Positions 51,300-59,982 of a stretch of DNA of 64,000 nucleotides are shown in pieces. Under the pieces are notes generated by a model. That model made no database searches. It had not been told where the DNA came from and worked only from the letters and a program-made list of their open reading frames with translations. Where the stretch lies: contig CALWGC010000019.1 in assembly GCA_944378105.1 (NCBI GenBank), forward strand, positions 34,145 to 98,144. The letters run 5' to 3'. The position numbers and the translations under genes are program-made. Within the stretch, counting starts at the first letter, position 1. The number at the start of each line of letters is the position of its first letter. The stretch comes from an uncultured Clostridia bacterium. Its GTDB lineage: Bacteria > Bacillota > Clostridia > Lachnospirales > Anaerotignaceae.

Positions 51300-53924
51300 A
51301 TGGCATATAGTATGGGCGAACTGGTGCGTCTGCGCAATCAGTTTTTCGAAGCTTATGACGCAGGGGATATCCAGGAAGCCATCCATCTGGGTAACGACAT
51401 GATGGAGTATTACCAAAAAAAGAATCTCACCGACGGATTGGACTTTGCAGGCGATGCGTTCAATTTGGCGGTGTTATATGACGATATTTCTTACCGCCAA
51501 AAGGCGGCAGAATTATACTTAAAGGCGGCACAAATTCAAAAAAGAGAGTTGGGCGAAGAAAGCGAAGCATTCACCAACACGTTAAACAATCTGGCGGTGA
51601 CCTATAGCCTGGAAGGCCGGCACACGGAGGCCCTTTCTCTTTACAAAAAAGTACTGCGTCTGCGGCTGGCGTTTTTGGAAGAAAATCACCCGGATGTCAT
51701 CATTGCCCGGTTTCATTTGGGGACGGCCTATGAAAATTTGGAGAAAAACGACCGGGCTGTGGCTGCTTTTGAAGAGGCCCTGCACCTGGCCGGCAGCCAA
51801 CCGGCTTTGCCCAAAAAAGACTATGCCGATATTTTATGCGGCCTGGCATCGGTTTTAGGGAAAAAGGGATGTTATAAACGGGCCATTTCCCATTATGCAA
51901 AGGCCGTGGAAATGCTGAAAATAGAAGAGGGCGAGCACAATTTCTATTATCTTTCGGTGCTTTTGAGCGTGGCGCTCTTATGCGAAAAAGCCAAGTGTTA
52001 TGGCCAAGCGGTGGTCTATTATAAACGGGCCATCGCCAGCCGCAGCACGTTATTGGAAAAAAAGCACCTGGATTATGTGTCAAACCTCAACGCTTTGGCC
52101 CAGGCGTTTTTAAAACGCGGGGAGTTTGACCGGGCCATTGACACCCACAAAGAGGCCTTGGGTGTGATAAACGAACTGCTGGGCAAGGACCATGTGTTTT
52201 ATGCCGAATGCGTCAACCACATTGGGCGGGATTATTTATTGGCCGGAAACAAAGAAAAGGCCATGGAATATTTCCAAAACGCCCTGTTGTTGAAGGAAAA
52301 AAATTGTGGCAAGGAACATGTCAGCACCAGTTTCACCAAAGAATCCATTGCCGACTGTCTGTTGGAAGAAGGAAAAGAAGCAGAGGCCAAGGAGGCCTAT
52401 GCTGCCCTTTGCCAAGAAAGGCGGACGCTATTTGGCGAAACCAGCGAGGTTTATTTGCAGGGCCTGATGAAGCTTGGCGCATGTTACGAAAAGATAGGGG
52501 ATTTACCAAAGGCCGTACAAACGTACCAAGAAGCCATGGAAGTGCGCAAAGAGCAACAGATGCCGCGAGATATGGGGATGGTATTTCATTTACAGGCATT
52601 GGCAGAAGTGCTTTTGCAGTTAGGCAATGAAGAAGAGGCCATGCACCGGATGAACGATGCACTGGTGGTGCGGCGACAGCTGTATGGCCGCATCCATCCA
52701 CGTTATGCCAGGGGGCTATATTACCGGGGCAAACTGGAAAGCAAGATGCATCGGTTGGAAGAAGGCAGAAGAGACTTCCTGGCGGCGCTCAGCATGCAAA
52801 AAGACATGGTGGGAGAAGAAAACCAGGATTATAAAGACACGGTGACGGCGCTGATTGCGCTATTGAAAGAAAAGATTGCACAAGAAACAAAACAGGGCAA
52901 TCCTTCTGCGGCGGCCGATGCTTTGGCCGAGGTATTGGGATTTTTTACCACCTGTACCCAGGAAGAAAAGATGGATTTGCTGTTACAAAGGGGCATGGTG
53001 TTTGCCCAGGCCGGCCGGGGGCAAGAAGGGCTTTCGGCTTTATGGGAGATCAAAGAGCGGGTGGAAAAAAGTCAGGATGTATGGAAGAAGCGGCGGTACC
53101 AGATGGTACAAGGCGCGCTGCTTTTATCCTGCAGCCAGTATGCACAGGCAGAAGAAGTGTTGGTGCAGGCCTTAGAAGAAGGGTATGCTGAAGCAGGCAA
53201 CTTGTTTGTGGCAGAAAAAGAGTTGTTGTTACTTTTGGGAGAAACGGCGCTGCTGACAAAAAACGCAAAAAAAGCAGAAAGCTATTTCACCCCCTTGAAT
53301 ACCAGCGAAGACGAGGATGCCGCTTTCCAGCAGCGCCTTGGCTTGGGGCGGTGCGCCATGCTGAAAAAAGATTGGGAAACGGCGCTGGCCCTTTTGGGCA
53401 GTTTATGGAAAGAGAGCGAAGGATTTCGCCAAAAAGATCCCCTCTTTTATCACCGCACCATTGGCTTTTTGTCGGAAGCCTTGGAAAAACGGGGAGAGAC
53501 GGAGGCGGCCAGACGGCTTTTGGAAACGGTGCTTTCCTTTTATCGTAGCCACCAGCTGCAACGGCGCAGAGAATATGGCTTGTGGCTGAGGCGGTATGCG
53601 TTGTTGGCCAAAAAAGAAGGCCTGCGGCGGGAGGCAGCAGAAAGTTACCGCGCTTTGGCCCAACTGGATTTGGAAGAAGACAAGATGCAAAAAGCCGCCG
53701 ATTTGCTTTCGGCCGGCCGGTTATGGATGGAAGAAAAAGAATATCCTTTGGCCGAAGAAATTTTGTTGGAAGCAAAAGAGCTGTTGGAAGAAAAAGAAGG
53801 GGAAAAACTGCGGCTTTATCGCACAGTACTTGCAGGGCTAAAGCGGCTTTATACCAGAACAAAACAGGTGGCCAAGGCGGAAGAAATGGCGCAAAAAATG
53901 GAGCGGCTGGAAACGGAACTGTAA
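51300..53924 (+). CDS. Large tetratricopeptide-repeat protein
   Basis: 874-aa cytoplasmic protein without signal peptide or membrane segment, built almost wholly of TPR-like helix pairs. The first ~520 residues resemble kinesin-light-chain-type repeats of 42 residues, e.g. NTLNNLAVTYSLEGRHTEAL and FHLGTAYENLEKNDRAVAAF; later repeats are more degenerate. No catalytic domain is seen. GGAGAGAG precedes ATG 51300, 12 bases after recX, so it may be co-transcribed with it. TPR solenoids are scaffolds; its partner is unknown. The C-terminus is Lys/Glu-rich. Confidence 0.8.
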   Translation: MAYSMGELVRLRNQFFEAYDAGDIQEAIHLGNDMMEYYQKKNLTDGLDFAGDAFNLAVLYDDISYRQKAAELYLKAAQIQKRELGEESEAFTNTLNNLAVTYSLEGRHTEALSLYKKVLRLRLAFLEENHPDVIIARFHLGTAYENLEKNDRAVAAFEEALHLAGSQPALPKKDYADILCGLASVLGKKGCYKRAISHYAKAVEMLKIEEGEHNFYYLSVLLSVALLCEKAKCYGQAVVYYKRAIASRSTLLEKKHLDYVSNLNALAQAFLKRGEFDRAIDTHKEALGVINELLGKDHVFYAECVNHIGRDYLLAGNKEKAMEYFQNALLLKEKNCGKEHVSTSFTKESIADCLLEEGKEAEAKEAYAALCQERRTLFGETSEVYLQGLMKLGACYEKIGDLPKAVQTYQEAMEVRKEQQMPRDMGMVFHLQALAEVLLQLGNEEEAMHRMNDALVVRRQLYGRIHPRYARGLYYRGKLESKMHRLEEGRRDFLAALSMQKDMVGEENQDYKDTVTALIALLKEKIAQETKQGNPSAAADALAEVLGFFTTCTQEEKMDLLLQRGMVFAQAGRGQEGLSALWEIKERVEKSQDVWKKRRYQMVQGALLLSCSQYAQAEEVLVQALEEGYAEAGNLFVAEKELLLLLGETALLTKNAKKAESYFTPLNTSEDEDAAFQQRLGLGRCAMLKKDWETALALLGSLWKESEGFRQKDPLFYHRTIGFLSEALEKRGETEAARRLLETVLSFYRSHQLQRRREYGLWLRRYALLAKKEGLRREAAESYRALAQLDLEEDKMQKAADLLSAGRLWMEEKEYPLAEEILLEAKELLEEKEGEKLRLYRTVLAGLKRLYTRTKQVAKAEEMAQKMERLETEL

Positions 53925-53957
53925 GGGAATTTTTTTTGAAAAAAGCAGAAAAAGAGA

Positions 53958-54096
53958 TTGACAAAAATGCTTGAAACGTGATATTATATTACAGTGCGTT
54001 TGGTATGCACGTAAAGCCGCACAAAGAGGTTTTTGGAAACCAAAAGAAAGGCTTTTGGTACCGTATTTGGCGAGTAACGAATGAGGAGGTGTACGT
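53958..54096 (+). promoter_or_regulatory. Promoter and L21 leader
   Basis: TTGACA (53958-53963), 18 bases, TATTAT (53982-53987) with TGA in front. The ~100-base leader begins with a GTGCG/CGCAC-type stem (from 53994) and a second TTTTGGAAACCAAAA-type hairpin, in the position of the known L21 ribosomal leader; assignment to that class is from memory. Confidence 0.65.
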
Positions 54097-54408
54097 GTGT
54101 ACGCAATTATTGAAACTGGTGGAAAGCAATATAAAGTTGCTGAAGGTGATGTAATCACCGTTGAAAAATTGGGCGTGGAAGCAGGCAGCGAATTCGTATT
54201 TGATAAAGTTCTGGTGCTCTCTAACGACCAGGGTGTAACCGTTGGTGCTCCCTATGTAGCTGGTGCTACTGTTTCCGCTTCTGTTCTGGGCGAAGGCAAA
54301 GCCAAAAAGGTGATTGTATACAAATACAAACCCAAAAAAGGCTTCCACAAAAAAAGAGGCCACAGACAGCCATTTACCAAATTGCAAATCGCTAAAATCA
54401 ATCTGTAA
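54097..54408 (+). CDS. rplU: 50S ribosomal protein L21
   Basis: Large-subunit protein, 103 aa. [20 protein letters not shown] at the N-terminus and [19 protein letters not shown] at the C-terminus are the L21 signatures. The start is GTG 54097, six bases after GAGGAGGTG; the TAC AAT frame has no ATG nearby. First gene of rplU-prp-rpmA. Confidence 0.98.
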   Translation: MYAIIETGGKQYKVAEGDVITVEKLGVEAGSEFVFDKVLVLSNDQGVTVGAPYVAGATVSASVLGEGKAKKVIVYKYKPKKGFHKKRGHRQPFTKLQIAKINL

Positions 54409-54414
54409 AAATCG

Positions 54415-54762
54415 ATGATTCAGGTTGAAATAGATCGTGATGCAGCATGCAAAATCTGTGGCTTTCGCATGGAAGGCCACGCAGGTTTTGCCGAAGAAGG
54501 GGAAGACATTGTCTGTGCGGCGGTGAGTATGTTGGTGATTAACACCATCAACAGCATTCAACAATTCACCAAAGCCATCTTTTCGGTGGATGCCGCAGAG
54601 GAAGAAGGCGGGTTTTTGACTTTTCAGTTGGAAAAAACCCATTCCCCCCAAGAAAGGCACGATGTGGAATTGCTGTTAGAAGCAATGTACTTCGGCCTAC
54701 AAAGCGTACAAGAAGCGTACGCAAATACTATTGAGATTTTCGATGAAGGAGGTAGAGCATGA
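54415..54762 (+). CDS. prp: Ribosomal-processing cysteine protease Prp
   Basis: Cysteine protease that removes the N-terminal extension of L27, 115 aa. Catalytic His 22 and Cys 34 are in [20 protein letters not shown], split by the usual loop, matching the Staphylococcus enzyme. There is no clear ribosome-binding site; ATG 54415 lies 6 bases after the rplU stop, so translation is probably coupled. Its stop overlaps the rpmA start. The L27 encoded next has the extension this enzyme cuts. Confidence 0.95.
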   Translation: MIQVEIDRDAACKICGFRMEGHAGFAEEGEDIVCAAVSMLVINTINSIQQFTKAIFSVDAAEEEGGFLTFQLEKTHSPQERHDVELLLEAMYFGLQSVQEAYANTIEIFDEGGRA

Positions 54763-55049
54763 TGATGAAATTAAACCTTCAATTTTTTGCACATAAAAAA
54801 GGTTCCGGTTCCACCAAAAATGGCCGTGACTCCAAAGCAAAAAGACTGGGTGCAAAACGTGCAGATGGTCAGTTTGTACTGGCTGGCAACATCCTGTATA
54901 CCCAGAGAGGAACAAAAATTCATCCTGGCACCAATGTAGGCATTGGCGGTAACGACAGCCTGTTTGCACTGGTTGACGGTGTGGTTAGCTATGAAAGAAA
55001 AGGCAGAGACAAAAAACAGGTTTCTGTTTATCCGGTAGCTGCTGAATAA
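54759..55049 (+). CDS. rpmA: 50S ribosomal protein L27
   Basis: Large-subunit protein at the peptidyl-transferase centre, 96 aa as annotated. The N-terminus [20 protein letters not shown] contains the Firmicute extension LNLQFF; Prp cuts between F and A. Three ATG codons in a row frame (54759, 54762, 54765) are possible starts, all behind GAAGGAGG. The body is a normal L27. A terminator follows. Confidence 0.97.
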   Translation: MMMKLNLQFFAHKKGSGSTKNGRDSKAKRLGAKRADGQFVLAGNILYTQRGTKIHPGTNVGIGGNDSLFALVDGVVSYERKGRDKKQVSVYPVAAE

Positions 55050-55063
55050 GACAAAGACGAAAG

Positions 55064-55098
55064 AGGTTCCAAATGCTGCGCGTTTGGAGCCTTTTTTT
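55064..55098 (+). terminator. Terminator after rpmA
   Basis: AGGTTCCAAA pairs with TTTGGAGCCT (one G-T pair), followed by T7. Confidence 0.88.
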
Positions 55099-55182
55099 CA
55101 CGAAAATGCGTTTTCTTTGGCCGCAGGAAGCCAAAGGAGAGAGAAGAAGAGGTAGGACAGACAGGATAAATGAGGTGAAACC

Positions 55183-56460
55183 ATGTTTGTAGATCGGGTG
55201 AAAATTCATATCAAAGGCGGTAACGGCGGTAACGGCGCCGTCTCCTTCTATCGTGCCAAGTATATCACCCATGGCGGTCCCGACGGCGGCGATGGCGGCA
55301 GGGGCGGCGATGTGATTTTTGTGGGAAACCCCAGCATGAATACGCTGATGGATTTCCGGTTTAAACGGAAATTTCAAGCCCAGGTGGGCGAAAATGGCGG
55401 CAAATGTAACCGTACCGGCAAAGACGGCGAAGACGTCATCATCAAAGTGCCGGTGGGTACCGTCATCCGGGAGGCAGAAAGCGGCAAAGTCATGGCTGAC
55501 ATCACCCGGCCCAACGAGCCGGTGGTGGTCATCCAAGGCGGTAAAGGCGGCAAAGGCAACCAGCATTTTGCAACGCCAACTCGTCAGGCCCCCCGTTATG
55601 CCGAACAGGGCCGCACATCCAAAGAATATGACGTGATTTTGGAATTGAAGCTGATTGCCGATGTAGGTATCATTGGTTTCCCTAACGTGGGCAAAAGCAC
55701 GCTGCTTTCTATGGTGACCAATGCCAACCCCAAAATCGCCAATTATCATTTCACCACCCTTTCGCCGAACCTTGGCGTGGTGCAGGGAAAAGACGGCAGT
55801 GACTTTGTGCTGGCCGACATCCCGGGCCTGGTGGAAGGCGCCAGCGAAGGCGTGGGATTGGGACATGCCTTTTTGCGTCATGTGGAACGGACGAAGGTGT
55901 TCATCCATGTGGTGGATGCGGCCGCGGTGGAAGGCAACGACCCAGTGGAAGAGATTGAAAAAATCAACCACGAATTGGAGCAGTATAACCCAGAATTGAT
56001 GAAACGGCCCCAGGTGATTGCCGCCAACAAAATGGATATTCCAGAAGCGGCAGAAAACTTGGAACGGCTGAAAGCTGTGTATGAACCAAAGGGCATTCCG
56101 GTATATGGCATTTCTGCTGCCACCAATCAGGGATTGGATGCACTGCTGGCTGCGGTGGCAGAAAAATTGAGAGAATATCCGGAAGATATTGTTTTCGAGA
56201 CAGACTTTGACGAATATGTGGAACCGGAAATCGACCACGAACCATTTTCCATTGAAGTTTATGACGATAACTATTATGTGGTGACCGGTGTTGGTGTGGA
56301 AAAGATGATTGGTTATACCAATATCGATACGGAAAAAGGCTTTGCCTTCTTCCAGCGGTATTTGAAAGAAAAAGGTATCATTGAGGCCCTGGAGGAAAAA
56401 GGCATCCAGGAGGGCGATACGGTGCGGATTTACGATTTGGAATTTGACTACTGGAAATAA
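55183..56460 (+). CDS. obgE: GTPase Obg
   Basis: Essential ribosome-assembly and stress GTPase, 425 aa. The N-terminal glycine-rich Obg fold (1-158) has GGDGGRGGDVIFV; the G domain has GFPNVGKST, DIPGLVEGAS and NKMD; the C-terminal OCT domain (about 345-425) is present, as in Bacillus Obg. GAGGTG precedes ATG 55183. In Bacillus obg lies close to sporulation control; here it follows rpmA as in many Firmicutes. Confidence 0.97.
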   Translation: MFVDRVKIHIKGGNGGNGAVSFYRAKYITHGGPDGGDGGRGGDVIFVGNPSMNTLMDFRFKRKFQAQVGENGGKCNRTGKDGEDVIIKVPVGTVIREAESGKVMADITRPNEPVVVIQGGKGGKGNQHFATPTRQAPRYAEQGRTSKEYDVILELKLIADVGIIGFPNVGKSTLLSMVTNANPKIANYHFTTLSPNLGVVQGKDGSDFVLADIPGLVEGASEGVGLGHAFLRHVERTKVFIHVVDAAAVEGNDPVEEIEKINHELEQYNPELMKRPQVIAANKMDIPEAAENLERLKAVYEPKGIPVYGISAATNQGLDALLAAVAEKLREYPEDIVFETDFDEYVEPEIDHEPFSIEVYDDNYYVVTGVGVEKMIGYTNIDTEKGFAFFQRYLKEKGIIEALEEKGIQEGDTVRIYDLEFDYWK

Positions 56461-56477
56461 GGCAAGGAGGGCAAACC

Positions 56478-57602
56478 ATGAAGATTTCAAAAAAAGATGC
56501 GTTGCAGTGGTTTTCCTTTTTTGCCATGCTGCCGGAAGAAGAAGAATTGATGGTCAAACAGCAGGAAATTGTCTATGCTGTGATGGCGCAGATCGAAGAT
56601 GCCGTGGACGCCCGTCATCAGGCGCTGCTCAAAGAGATTCCCGGATTAAAGACATTGCAGGGCAGAAGTTATTATGTGGGAAATGACAAAAAAATTCCTT
56701 TGGGTTGCTGTTCCTGCTTGCTTGGTACCGGGTTAAGCTCCATCCGCAAAACCAACAAATGCAATGTGGAATGCAAATTCTGCTATAATTATGGCGAACT
56801 GGACGAAATTCCACCCATTGGCGAAGGCATGTGGGATATTGGCGGCACCAAATATCGGGAACAAGATCTGGATTTGCTGTTATCCATCCAGAAAAAGCCT
56901 ACCGGCGTGGCCTATGTGTATTTGGAGCCATTTATGGAAATCGAGAAATATTATTCCATCATTGGCCGCTTCCAGAAGGCCGGCATTCACCAGCACATGT
57001 ATACCAACGGCACCTTAGCCACCCGGGAGAACTTGAAGGCCCTGGGCGAAGCGGGGTTGGATGAACTACGGTTTAACTTGGGCGCTTCTGGCTGTTCGGA
57101 CCGGGTGATTGAAGCCATTGGTTGGGCCAAGGAATCTATTCCTCAGGTGGGGATTGAAACACCCATGACGCCGGAATTTTATGAAGCGTTCCAGCAAAAG
57201 AAAGAGAAGATTTTGGCCACAGGGTTGGACTTCATCAACTGTGCCGAGCTGCATTTGAACAACAACAATTTGCAAAACTATCTGGGCACGCCCATGTATT
57301 TATGCCGGCTGGGGTATTTATCGCCCATTTGGAGCCGGGAACTGACGCTGAAGCTGATGAAACAGGCAGCAGAGGAACAGTGGGACTTGGTGGTCCATGA
57401 CTGCTCCAACCGCACCAAGTTTGCCCGCGGCATGAATTTGAGCGCCAAGGAAGGCAAATGGTTTGGGGCCAACGACTATGGCTGTGAGTTTAACCCGCTG
57501 CCCTATGAAGCGTTTTTGCCTACACTGCAAGATGAAACCTTCCAATTTTTGGAAGAAGAAGAATTACCGAAAGGGTATCGCCCCGGCGAATTGATTTTTT
57601 AA
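56478..57602 (+). CDS. Radical SAM protein of unknown function
   Basis: 374-aa radical SAM enzyme. The 4Fe-4S motif CNVECKFCYNYGELD lies at about residue 95; just before it a second cluster-like stretch, LGCCSCLLGTG, holds three Cys, and further Cys occur in INCAEL and YLCRLGY in the second half. This could bind an auxiliary iron-sulfur cluster. The N-terminal 60 residues are helical. I do not recognise the subfamily. GGAGGG precedes ATG 56478, 17 bases after obgE, so it may be co-transcribed with it. Confidence 0.8.
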   Translation: MKISKKDALQWFSFFAMLPEEEELMVKQQEIVYAVMAQIEDAVDARHQALLKEIPGLKTLQGRSYYVGNDKKIPLGCCSCLLGTGLSSIRKTNKCNVECKFCYNYGELDEIPPIGEGMWDIGGTKYREQDLDLLLSIQKKPTGVAYVYLEPFMEIEKYYSIIGRFQKAGIHQHMYTNGTLATRENLKALGEAGLDELRFNLGASGCSDRVIEAIGWAKESIPQVGIETPMTPEFYEAFQQKKEKILATGLDFINCAELHLNNNNLQNYLGTPMYLCRLGYLSPIWSRELTLKLMKQAAEEQWDLVVHDCSNRTKFARGMNLSAKEGKWFGANDYGCEFNPLPYEAFLPTLQDETFQFLEEEELPKGYRPGELIF

Positions 57603-57626
57603 AGACTATCCCGTTTAAAAGGAGTA

Positions 57627-57635
57627 TGATATACT
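57627..57635 (+). promoter_or_regulatory. Extended -10 promoter
   Basis: TGA directly before TATACT (57630-57635), 42 bases before the start of the secreted protein gene; the -35 region is poor. Confidence 0.45.
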
Positions 57636-57677
57636 GTTTTTAGACGAGTTCTTTTTTTGGAAAAAGGAGTGGTGGAT

Positions 57678-58544
57678 ATGAAACGATGGCTGTTGGTACT
57701 TTGTATGGTGTTGGGGTTTTCCGTTTCCACACAGGCCCAGGAGAGATGGGATGTCTACGAAGCCATGCAGGCAGAGGAAACGCTGCGGCAGTATGACGGG
57801 GGAAGGTATATTGAAAATGGTGTGATTGTGATTTGTGTTACCGATGTGGATGCCGTTCGCCCCTTTGCGGCCACGTTGACGGGAGACGCCGCCCAATGGG
57901 TGCGGTTTCAACCGGTGACATATACGCTGCAAGAGTTGAAAGAGGCCATGAGGATTTTGTCGGAGCAAGAAGGCCGAAACTATTGGGTAAACCTGAGTGT
58001 GGAGGAAAATGGTCTGGTTTGCAGTTGTGCGGGTACTTTTTCAGAGGAAGAAAAGCAAAAAATCCTTGCGGCTACCGGTGTCAAGCAGATTCTTTTTGAG
58101 GAAAACGTCCCCGTTTCCATGGATGATCAGCCGGTAACGCTCATTCCTTATGTGGGAAAAGTGGGGCAGGATTACTGGATGAAAAATCAAGAAGAGAAGA
58201 TTTTTCTTGCAGAGCCCATCGTTGCATGGGAAGATACGGTACTGCTGCCTTTGCGCCAAACGGCAGAAATCCTCAATCCAGACTTGGAACTGACTTGGAT
58301 GGAAGAGGAGCAGAAAATAGAAGCAAAAACACCCCAGGCAAAAGCAGAGCTTTGGGTGGGAAAAGACACCATGACGGTCAATGCCGTGCCGGATATTCCC
58401 ATGCAGAGGGCGCCGATGGTAAAAGATGGGGTTTGTTATGTGACGGTAGAGGATTTGGCCGTCATTGCCCGGGTGCCACAAAGTCGGTGTCAGTATGAGA
58501 AAGAAACCCAAACCGTCACTTTGTTGGCAGAAGAAATGGAATAA
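57678..58544 (+). CDS. Secreted protein with stalk domain
   Basis: Exported protein of unknown function, 288 aa. A signal peptide covers about residues 1-21 (KRWLLVLCMVLGFSVSTQA). The first half is an unrecognised alpha/beta region. The C-terminal ~100 residues are a copper-amine-oxidase-N-like stalk domain: EDTVLLPLRQTAEILNPDLE, KAELWVGKDTM and KDGVCYVTVEDLAVIARV. It resembles in plan the products at 12976-14598 and 35462-36511. AAAAAGGAG precedes ATG 57678. Structured element copy C follows 13 bases after the stop. Confidence 0.78.
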   Translation: MKRWLLVLCMVLGFSVSTQAQERWDVYEAMQAEETLRQYDGGRYIENGVIVICVTDVDAVRPFAATLTGDAAQWVRFQPVTYTLQELKEAMRILSEQEGRNYWVNLSVEENGLVCSCAGTFSEEEKQKILAATGVKQILFEENVPVSMDDQPVTLIPYVGKVGQDYWMKNQEEKIFLAEPIVAWEDTVLLPLRQTAEILNPDLELTWMEEEQKIEAKTPQAKAELWVGKDTMTVNAVPDIPMQRAPMVKDGVCYVTVEDLAVIARVPQSRCQYEKETQTVTLLAEEME

Positions 58545-58557
58545 AAAAAGAAAAAGA

Positions 58558-58751
58558 AAAAAGCCTTACACTTTTTGGCGCAGCTTCCTAAGAAAACAAA
58601 GAGAAAACAAAGATAGCTGAAATCCTTGTGTACAAAGGGTTTCAGCTATCTTATTTTTTTGCAAAGGTTGTTTTCTTCTGAAGACTGCGATCGCAATTTC
58701 CAAGAAGAAAAACAATCTTCTTGGAAAACTGCTTTTCGTGCAAAGCTTTTT
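58558..58751 (+). repeat. Interspersed structured element, copy C
   Basis: 194-bp element between the convergent stop codons of the stalk-domain gene and serA. Outer arms AAAAAGCCTTACAC (58558-58571) and GTGCAAAGCTTTTT (58738-58751) pair at 12 of 14 positions. Inside: GATAGCTGAAATCC/GGGTTTCAGCTATC (58612-58650) and TTTCCAAGAAGA/TCTTCTTGGAAA (58697-58727). The first hairpin differs from copy B at both members of several base pairs, keeping the pairing. A short AGAAAACAAAG duplication is seen near 58591-58612. Confidence 0.85.
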
Positions 58752-58759
58752 GTATCCGC

Positions 58760-59935
58760 TTATTTTTCTCTCACGATTCTTGCTCTTACTACGCCTTCGA
58801 TGGCATTCAAGTCATCCAAAATGGCCTGGTTTTTGCCGCAAAGGCTATCCAGGTCGACGATGGTATAGGCCATGGTGCCTTTGGCTTTATTGATCATGTT
58901 ATCGATGTTCAGGTTTTCTTTTGCAAACACGGTGGTGATGGAACCGATCATGTTTGGTACGTTTTTGTGGGCGATGGTGATACGCGCTTTGCCGGTATAC
59001 ATGGCTTCGCAGTTAGGGAAGTTTACGGAGTTGCGGATGGTGCCATATTTAAGGAAAGCTTTCATTTCGATGGCAGCCATTTCGGCGCAGTTTTCTTCCG
59101 ATTCTGGTGTGGATGCGCCCAGGTGAGGAATGGCAATGACATTTTCCATTTCCAGTACTTCGGCATTTGGGAAGTCGGTGATGTATTTTGCAACAACGCC
59201 TTCGTCCATGGCAGCTTTCAAAGCAGCGTTATCCACCAATTCTCCACGGGAGAAGTTCAGCAGGCGGCAGCCTTTTTTCATGTAGCCAAACAGTTCCGTG
59301 TTAAACATATTTCTGGTGGCATCGTTTAAAGGCATGTGCATGGTGATATAATCGCACTGGCCTACCAAGGTTTCTTTGCTGTCGGCCAATTCTACCTGGC
59401 TGGAAATGCTCCATGCAGAATGTACCGAAAGGAATGGGTCATAGCCGATGACTTTCATGCCCAAAGCAGCGGCGGCGTTGGCCACCAACACACCAATGGC
59501 ACCCAGGCCAAAAACGCCAAGGGTTTTGCCGATGATTTCTGGGCCTACGAACTGTTTTTTGCCGCTTTCTACTTGCTTTTCAATGTTTTCTGTACCCTGC
59601 AGGCTCTTGGTCCAGTGGATGCCTTCCACAATTTTACGGGAGGAGAGGAAGAGGGCTGTCAGCACCAATTCTTTTACGGCATTGGCGTTGGCGCCTGGGG
59701 TATTGAAAACGACGATACCTTCTTCGGAGCATTTATCGATGGGGATATTGTTGACACCAATCCCGGCGCGGGCAATGCCCAACAAAGATTCTGGGAAGGC
59801 ATAGTCTTTCATTTCTGCGCTGCGGACGATGATGCCTTCTGGATCTTCCACATCTTTACCAACGATAAAGTCTTTGGCTGGCAATTTCACCAGACCTTTT
59901 TCGGAAATTTCATTCAAAGTTTTGACACGATACAT
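58760..59935 (-). CDS. serA: D-3-phosphoglycerate dehydrogenase
   Basis: First enzyme of serine synthesis, NAD-dependent, 391 aa. The Rossmann motif is GVFGLGAIGVLVANAAAALG; catalytic residues sit in NFSRGELVD (Arg) and IPHLGASTPESEENCA (His). A C-terminal ACT domain (about 320-391, ITIAHKNVPNMIGSITTVF) suggests feedback control by serine. Short form without the intervening domain. Minus strand, 47 bases after serC in the same operon, behind a T-box. Confidence 0.95.
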   Translation of the reverse strand: MYRVKTLNEISEKGLVKLPAKDFIVGKDVEDPEGIIVRSAEMKDYAFPESLLGIARAGIGVNNIPIDKCSEEGIVVFNTPGANANAVKELVLTALFLSSRKIVEGIHWTKSLQGTENIEKQVESGKKQFVGPEIIGKTLGVFGLGAIGVLVANAAAALGMKVIGYDPFLSVHSAWSISSQVELADSKETLVGQCDYITMHMPLNDATRNMFNTELFGYMKKGCRLLNFSRGELVDNAALKAAMDEGVVAKYITDFPNAEVLEMENVIAIPHLGASTPESEENCAEMAAIEMKAFLKYGTIRNSVNFPNCEAMYTGKARITIAHKNVPNMIGSITTVFAKENLNIDNMINKAKGTMAYTIVDLDSLCGKNQAILDDLNAIEGVVRARIVREK

Positions 59936-59982
59936 GGGAATCCGCCTCTTTTCTCTATCTCAAACTGATGATTACTTTTTGA

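Noticed and set aside
54985..56490. 501-codon minus-strand frame
   Set aside because: Opposite obgE; His/Phe-rich shadow product.
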